From: an uncultured Rhodospirillaceae bacterium
GTDB taxonomy: Bacteria; Pseudomonadota; Alphaproteobacteria; Thalassobaculales; Thalassobaculaceae
DNA length: 14,262 bases
NCBI GenBank assembly: GCA_937891725.1
Contig: CALAHL010000274.1
Span: forward strand, 1 to 14,262
Direction: 5' to 3'
Part shown: one piece after another, positions 10,954 to 14,262 of the stretch
Layout: every line of letters begins with the position of its first letter
How positions within the stretch are numbered: the stretch's first letter is position 1
Notes under the pieces: model-generated
The model's database searches: none
Told to the model about the DNA's origin: nothing
Seen by the model: only the letters and a program-made list of their open reading frames with translations
Translations under genes and position numbers: made by a program

Positions 10954-13098
10954 ATGGCGGACCCGCTGATCCTGGACAGCCTGTGGATATTGATTGCATC
11001 GGCCTTGGTTCTGCTGATGCAAATCGGGTTCTGCGCGCTGGAGGCGGGCGTCGTCCGTGCCAAGAACACCATCAACGTTGCTGCCAAGAACATCACGGAT
11101 CTTTGCGTCTCCGGATTGGCGTTCTGGGCCGTGGGCGCCAACGTGATGTTCGCGGACGGGCGGTTCGCCGATGGACTCCATGGGTCGGGAGCGAGCCAGT
11201 CGTGGGCCTTATCTTTTCTGGTGTTCCAAATCATGTTCTGCGGAACCGCCACGACCATCTTGTCGGGTGCTGTCGCTGAACGGATGCGCTACGGTGCCTA
11301 CGCGCTCCTGGTCGCAGCCGTCACATTGGTGGTTTATCCGGTGACGGGATCTTGGGCTTGGCAAGCGATCGACGGCGGCAATCCCGGTTGGCTCGAAGCC
11401 CGAGGGTTCGTGGACTTTGCAGGCTCGACCGTCGTCCACTCGGTTGGTGGGTGGGCAGCCCTCGCCGCCCTGTTGGTGGTCGGCCCCCGCATGGGCCGTT
11501 TCGGGCCCGGGGCGGACAGCCCAATTCAATCCAGCAATATCCCAATGTCGGCGATCGGCGTCGGTCTGATGTGGGTCGGGTGGATCGGCTTCAACGGTGG
11601 CTCGACCTTGGCATTGAACGATCAATTGGGTGGTATCATCCTTAATACCATCCTCGCGGGATGCGCCGGCGGATGCGCAGCCCAGGTCGTCAGTTTGCTC
11701 CGAGACCGGAGCGTCTCGGTTTTCGCGCTTCTGAACGGCATCCTGGCCGGGTTGGTGGGGATCACCGCCGGATGCCATCTGGTCGACGGAGTGTCGGCGG
11801 TTCTCATCGGCGCCGTCGCGGGAGCCTTGATGACCCCGAGCTTTCTGCTGCTCGAGCGTCTCAAGATCGACGACGCCGTCGGCGCCATTCCAGTGCATCT
11901 GATTGCAGGAATTTGGGGCACATTGGCAGTTGCACTGCTGGCTCGACCAGGCAGCTTCGAGGTCTCGATTCTCGATCAACTCGGCGTCCAGGCCCTCGGC
12001 ATCGCCGCGATCGGCGCCTATGCGTTTCCAGTTTGTCTAGTGATTTTCTACGTTCTCAACATGGTGATGCCACTGCGGGCTTCAGCAGAGGCCGAGATCG
12101 ACGGGTTCAATGTGACCGAACACAACGCATCCAACGCCGTGAGCAATCTGATCATGGATATGGAGCGGCAGCGGCAAACCGGCGATCTGGGCGATCCGGT
12201 GCGGGTTGAGAACGGCTCGGAGGTCGAGACCGTCGCCATCCAGTACAATCGGGTCGTCACCAAAATCCGGCGGGATTCCAAGAAGCTCGAGAAAGCCTAT
12301 GAGGAGATCCTGAAGGCGAAAGCAGCCGCAGAAAGCGCCAGCCTCGCAAAAACATCCTTCCTCGCGAACATGAGCCATGAGCTGCGGACGCCCCTAAACG
12401 CGATCATCGGCTTTAGCGAATTGATGCAGAACGAAGCTTTCGGCCCGCTCAGCGGTGACGGGCGTTACAAGGAATACAACGAGACGATCTACGAAGCGGG
12501 AACCCACCTGCTGTCGCTGGTGAACGACCTACTGGAGCATTCCCGCATCGAATCCGGACAGGCCGAAATCCGAGACGGCGATATCGATCTCGAACGTCTG
12601 ATCAAGTCCATCGCCCGAATGACGCAAGATACCGCGAACCGCGCGGAGGTCGAGCTGTCGGTGGATCTGGACGACAACATGCCGGTCCTGGTTGGCGACG
12701 AACGCTTGGTGAAGCAGATCATTCTCAATCTGGTTTCAAACGCCATCAAATTCACAAATCCTAAAGGTCAGGTAAGGATTCTCGCCCGCCTTGAAGCGGA
12801 TAACCGTATCGCTTTAGTCGTATCGGACACCGGTATTGGCATGAGCCGAGAAGGCATCGTCGAAGCCATGGAACCGTTCAAACAACTTCAGGACCATCAC
12901 GCCAAGCAATATGCCGGAACAGGGCTCGGGCTGCCTTTGGTAAAGGCCATGATGAGGTTGCATGAAGGGACCCTGACCATTGACTCGATCGAAGGCCATG
13001 GAACCACAGCAACGGCCCGGTTCCCTGAGAAACGCACCCACGTCCGGCGCATCGAACCGCAAGCGCAATCCGCCGTTACGGACGGCCCCGGCACCTAG
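10954..13098 (+). CDS. Ammonium transporter (Amt) fused to a sensor histidine kinase
   Basis: A single 714-residue membrane protein that probably senses external ammonium and signals by phosphotransfer. Residues 1-375 are an Amt/Rh-fold channel with about 11 helices. By motif alignment with E. coli AmtB, it keeps D154 in DFAGSTVVH, twin pore histidines H162 and H315 (VHLIAGIWG), a Phe gate (F95, F213) and S217 in the recruitment site. Residues about 376-470 form a linker with a HAMP-like end (EVETVAIQYNRVV) and a coiled coil. A HisKA domain follows with H475 in SHELRTPLN, then HATPase_c with N-box N596, DTGIGM (625-630) and GTGLGL (655-660). There is no receiver domain. The frame is open to an ATG at 10831, but those 41 residues are unlike any Amt. 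The start at 10954 gives the normal N-terminus. Amt-kinase fusions are known (for example Ks-Amt5 of Kuenenia). No response regulator, glnB or glnK is nearby, so the target is unknown. Confidence 0.95.
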   Translation: MADPLILDSLWILIASALVLLMQIGFCALEAGVVRAKNTINVAAKNITDLCVSGLAFWAVGANVMFADGRFADGLHGSGASQSWALSFLVFQIMFCGTATTILSGAVAERMRYGAYALLVAAVTLVVYPVTGSWAWQAIDGGNPGWLEARGFVDFAGSTVVHSVGGWAALAALLVVGPRMGRFGPGADSPIQSSNIPMSAIGVGLMWVGWIGFNGGSTLALNDQLGGIILNTILAGCAGGCAAQVVSLLRDRSVSVFALLNGILAGLVGITAGCHLVDGVSAVLIGAVAGALMTPSFLLLERLKIDDAVGAIPVHLIAGIWGTLAVALLARPGSFEVSILDQLGVQALGIAAIGAYAFPVCLVIFYVLNMVMPLRASAEAEIDGFNVTEHNASNAVSNLIMDMERQRQTGDLGDPVRVENGSEVETVAIQYNRVVTKIRRDSKKLEKAYEEILKAKAAAESASLAKTSFLANMSHELRTPLNAIIGFSELMQNEAFGPLSGDGRYKEYNETIYEAGTHLLSLVNDLLEHSRIESGQAEIRDGDIDLERLIKSIARMTQDTANRAEVELSVDLDDNMPVLVGDERLVKQIILNLVSNAIKFTNPKGQVRILARLEADNRIALVVSDTGIGMSREGIVEAMEPFKQLQDHHAKQYAGTGLGLPLVKAMMRLHEGTLTIDSIEGHGTTATARFPEKRTHVRRIEPQAQSAVTDGPGT

Positions 13099-13118
13099 CA
13101 AGAAACGCTACTTCTTGC
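13098..13118. terminator. Dyad across the convergent stop codons, possible weak bidirectional terminator
   Basis: GCAAGAA (13098-13104) is the exact reverse complement of TTCTTGC (13112-13118), with a 7-base loop. The left arm begins in the TAG of the kinase gene. The TAG of the metalloprotease gene (13110-13108) lies in the loop. A stem between two convergent genes only 9 bases apart could slow polymerase from both sides, but it is AT-rich and has no T-run. Confidence 0.35.
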
Positions 13119-14262
13119 GGTCGATCTCACGCTTGGCCTGATCTTCGATATCAAGGGCACGCAAGGCGATGGCCGAGCCGGCGGGTACCTGGGATTGCGC
13201 CCGGCGTGCCTGTTCGACAGCGTCCTTCCAACGCCTCGTCCGTACCGCCTGTTCGGCCAGATCGAGAGCCGCTTCCGCCAAGCGCCCAGTCCGACCATTG
13301 GCGATCGCCCGTTGCCGCCAGAATTCAGGCCATTGAGACTCCCCGGCCATCGCGGTATCGAGCAGCCTCAGTGCTTCCTGATCCGCCTGCGGATTGTTCA
13401 AAGACAGCAGCACTCGCGCATATTGAAATGTCAGTTGGTCGTTGTTCGGCAATAGTTCGTGGGCTTTGCGATATGATGGCTCCGCCTCTACGGGTCGGCC
13501 GTTCTCGAAGAGAATTTGGCCGCGCAGTTCGTGGAAGAACGGATCAGCCGGTCGATCCGCAATCAAACCATCGGCTTCGGCCAAGGCTCTGGTGAAGTCC
13601 GGGATCTCGAAATACGCAATGGCTCGGGCATAGCGCGCTGGAAGGCTGGTGTGGGTTTCCGGATACTTTTGGAACGTCCGGCCGGGCGGCCGGATGAACG
13701 CAAAGAGCTTGGCGATCATGCGATCGTAGCGCTCTTTCTGGTCTGCTGTGGCTGGCTGTTTTGAATAGCGCGATTCGGTCAAATGGTTGCGTACGCTGTT
13801 GATTCGTTCGCGGGTCAGCGGGTGGGTGGAAAGATAAGGTGAGCGGCTCGACGCGCTCAACAGCTCCTGATCCTCCAGCGTGCCCAGAAAATCGGCAAGC
13901 CCGACTGAGGATTGCCCGGTCGCATCGAGATATTTCAGCGCGGCCTGATCTGCGGCTGACTCCTGGTTCCGGCTGTAGGAGAGGAACGACCGTTCAGCCA
14001 CATTGCTGCCGCCAAGCGCAAGCGCCGCGCCCGCTCCGGCATTGCCGGAGGCCGCTGCCGCCACGACTCCAAGAACCGTTGCGATGATCGCCGCATTCGA
14101 CGCGTTGCGGATGACATCGGAGGTCCGTGCCAGATGCCCGCCGGAGATATGCCCGGTTTCATGGGCAATCACCCCAATGACTTCGAGCGGACTGCGCGTC
14201 TCCAGCAGAAAACCGGTGTTCAAGAACAGATTCTGGCCACCAGCAACGAACGCGTTGATCTG
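13108..14262 (-). CDS. BepA-like M48 zinc metalloprotease with TPR repeats (5' end outside window)
   Basis: Relatives such as E. coli BepA are periplasmic proteases that degrade or help assemble outer-membrane proteins such as LptD. The frame is open to the window edge; the visible 384 residues begin QINAFVAGG, so the signal peptide is missing. The active site is HETGH (H34, E35, H38 in visible numbering), with the third zinc ligand E101 in ESAADQAALKYL. A Gly/Ala-rich hydrophobic stretch (about 53-85) follows the helix bearing HETGH. STHPLTRERI (145-154) is the conserved THP loop of BepA-type enzymes. From about 208 to 355 the protein is built of TPR-like helix pairs (for example FFHELRGQILFENGRPVEAEPSYRKA). 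The end is basic (DRKK). A TTG at 14223-14221 is an internal leucine codon, not the start. It is convergent with the Amt-kinase gene, 9 bases apart. Confidence 0.92.
   Translation of the reverse strand, partial: QINAFVAGGQNLFLNTGFLLETRSPLEVIGVIAHETGHISGGHLARTSDVIRNASNAAIIATVLGVVAAAASGNAGAGAALALGGSNVAERSFLSYSRNQESAADQAALKYLDATGQSSVGLADFLGTLEDQELLSASSRSPYLSTHPLTRERINSVRNHLTESRYSKQPATADQKERYDRMIAKLFAFIRPPGRTFQKYPETHTSLPARYARAIAYFEIPDFTRALAEADGLIADRPADPFFHELRGQILFENGRPVEAEPSYRKAHELLPNNDQLTFQYARVLLSLNNPQADQEALRLLDTAMAGESQWPEFWRQRAIANGRTGRLAEAALDLAEQAVRTRRWKDAVEQARRAQSQVPAGSAIALRALDIEDQAKREIDRKK

Noticed and set aside
1..14262. CRISPR array, transposon, phage or tRNA/rRNA gene
   Set aside because: No regularly spaced repeats, transposase or integrase motifs, or tRNA T-loop consensus were seen on either strand.

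Overview
The window looks like chromosome from a GC-rich alphaproteobacterium, possibly Rhodospirillales-like (the order is an inference). The evidence is an RNase E with the acidic insert in its S1 domain and a C-terminal GWW motif, both characteristic of alphaproteobacteria, and the gene set prfB / mrcA / amidase / rne, which I recall as a conserved block in that class. No tRNA, rRNA, CRISPR array, insertion sequence or phage gene was seen.

Left part (1-4242, minus strand). A periplasmic N-acetylmuramoyl-L-alanine amidase (AMIN + Amidase_3) with a readable promoter is followed by a bifunctional class A penicillin-binding protein (PBP1A), and then by the 5' end of prfB (release factor 2). 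The prfB start region carries a textbook +1 programmed frameshift: internal Shine-Dalgarno AGGAGG, then CTT TGA C. A plain ORF caller therefore misses the gene.

Middle part (4166-7848). A 935-base divergent intergenic region separates the amidase from rne. It holds a perfect 14-base palindrome and, closer to rne, a series of short hairpins and an 8-base inverted repeat. This suggests a long structured rne leader. RNase E (895 aa) has all catalytic and zinc-link residues. A 10-bp GC-rich hairpin follows its stop.

Right part (7918-14262). A phytanoyl-CoA dioxygenase-family gene is translationally coupled (TGATG) to an MFS transporter. Next come a convergent periplasmic thiol-disulfide protein of the ScsC/DsbA type and a divergent 714-residue fusion of an ammonium transporter (Amt) to a histidine kinase. 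Last is a convergent, 5'-truncated BepA-like M48 metalloprotease with a TPR-rich C-terminus.

How the parts fit: most genes are cell-envelope or RNA housekeeping functions (peptidoglycan synthesis and splitting, envelope disulfides, outer-membrane quality control, RNA decay, translation termination). The dioxygenase/MFS pair and the Amt-histidine kinase look like accessory genes set into this core. The Amt-histidine kinase, an ammonium 'transceptor' that keeps channel residues and an intact kinase but has no receiver domain or visible partner, is the most interesting system here.
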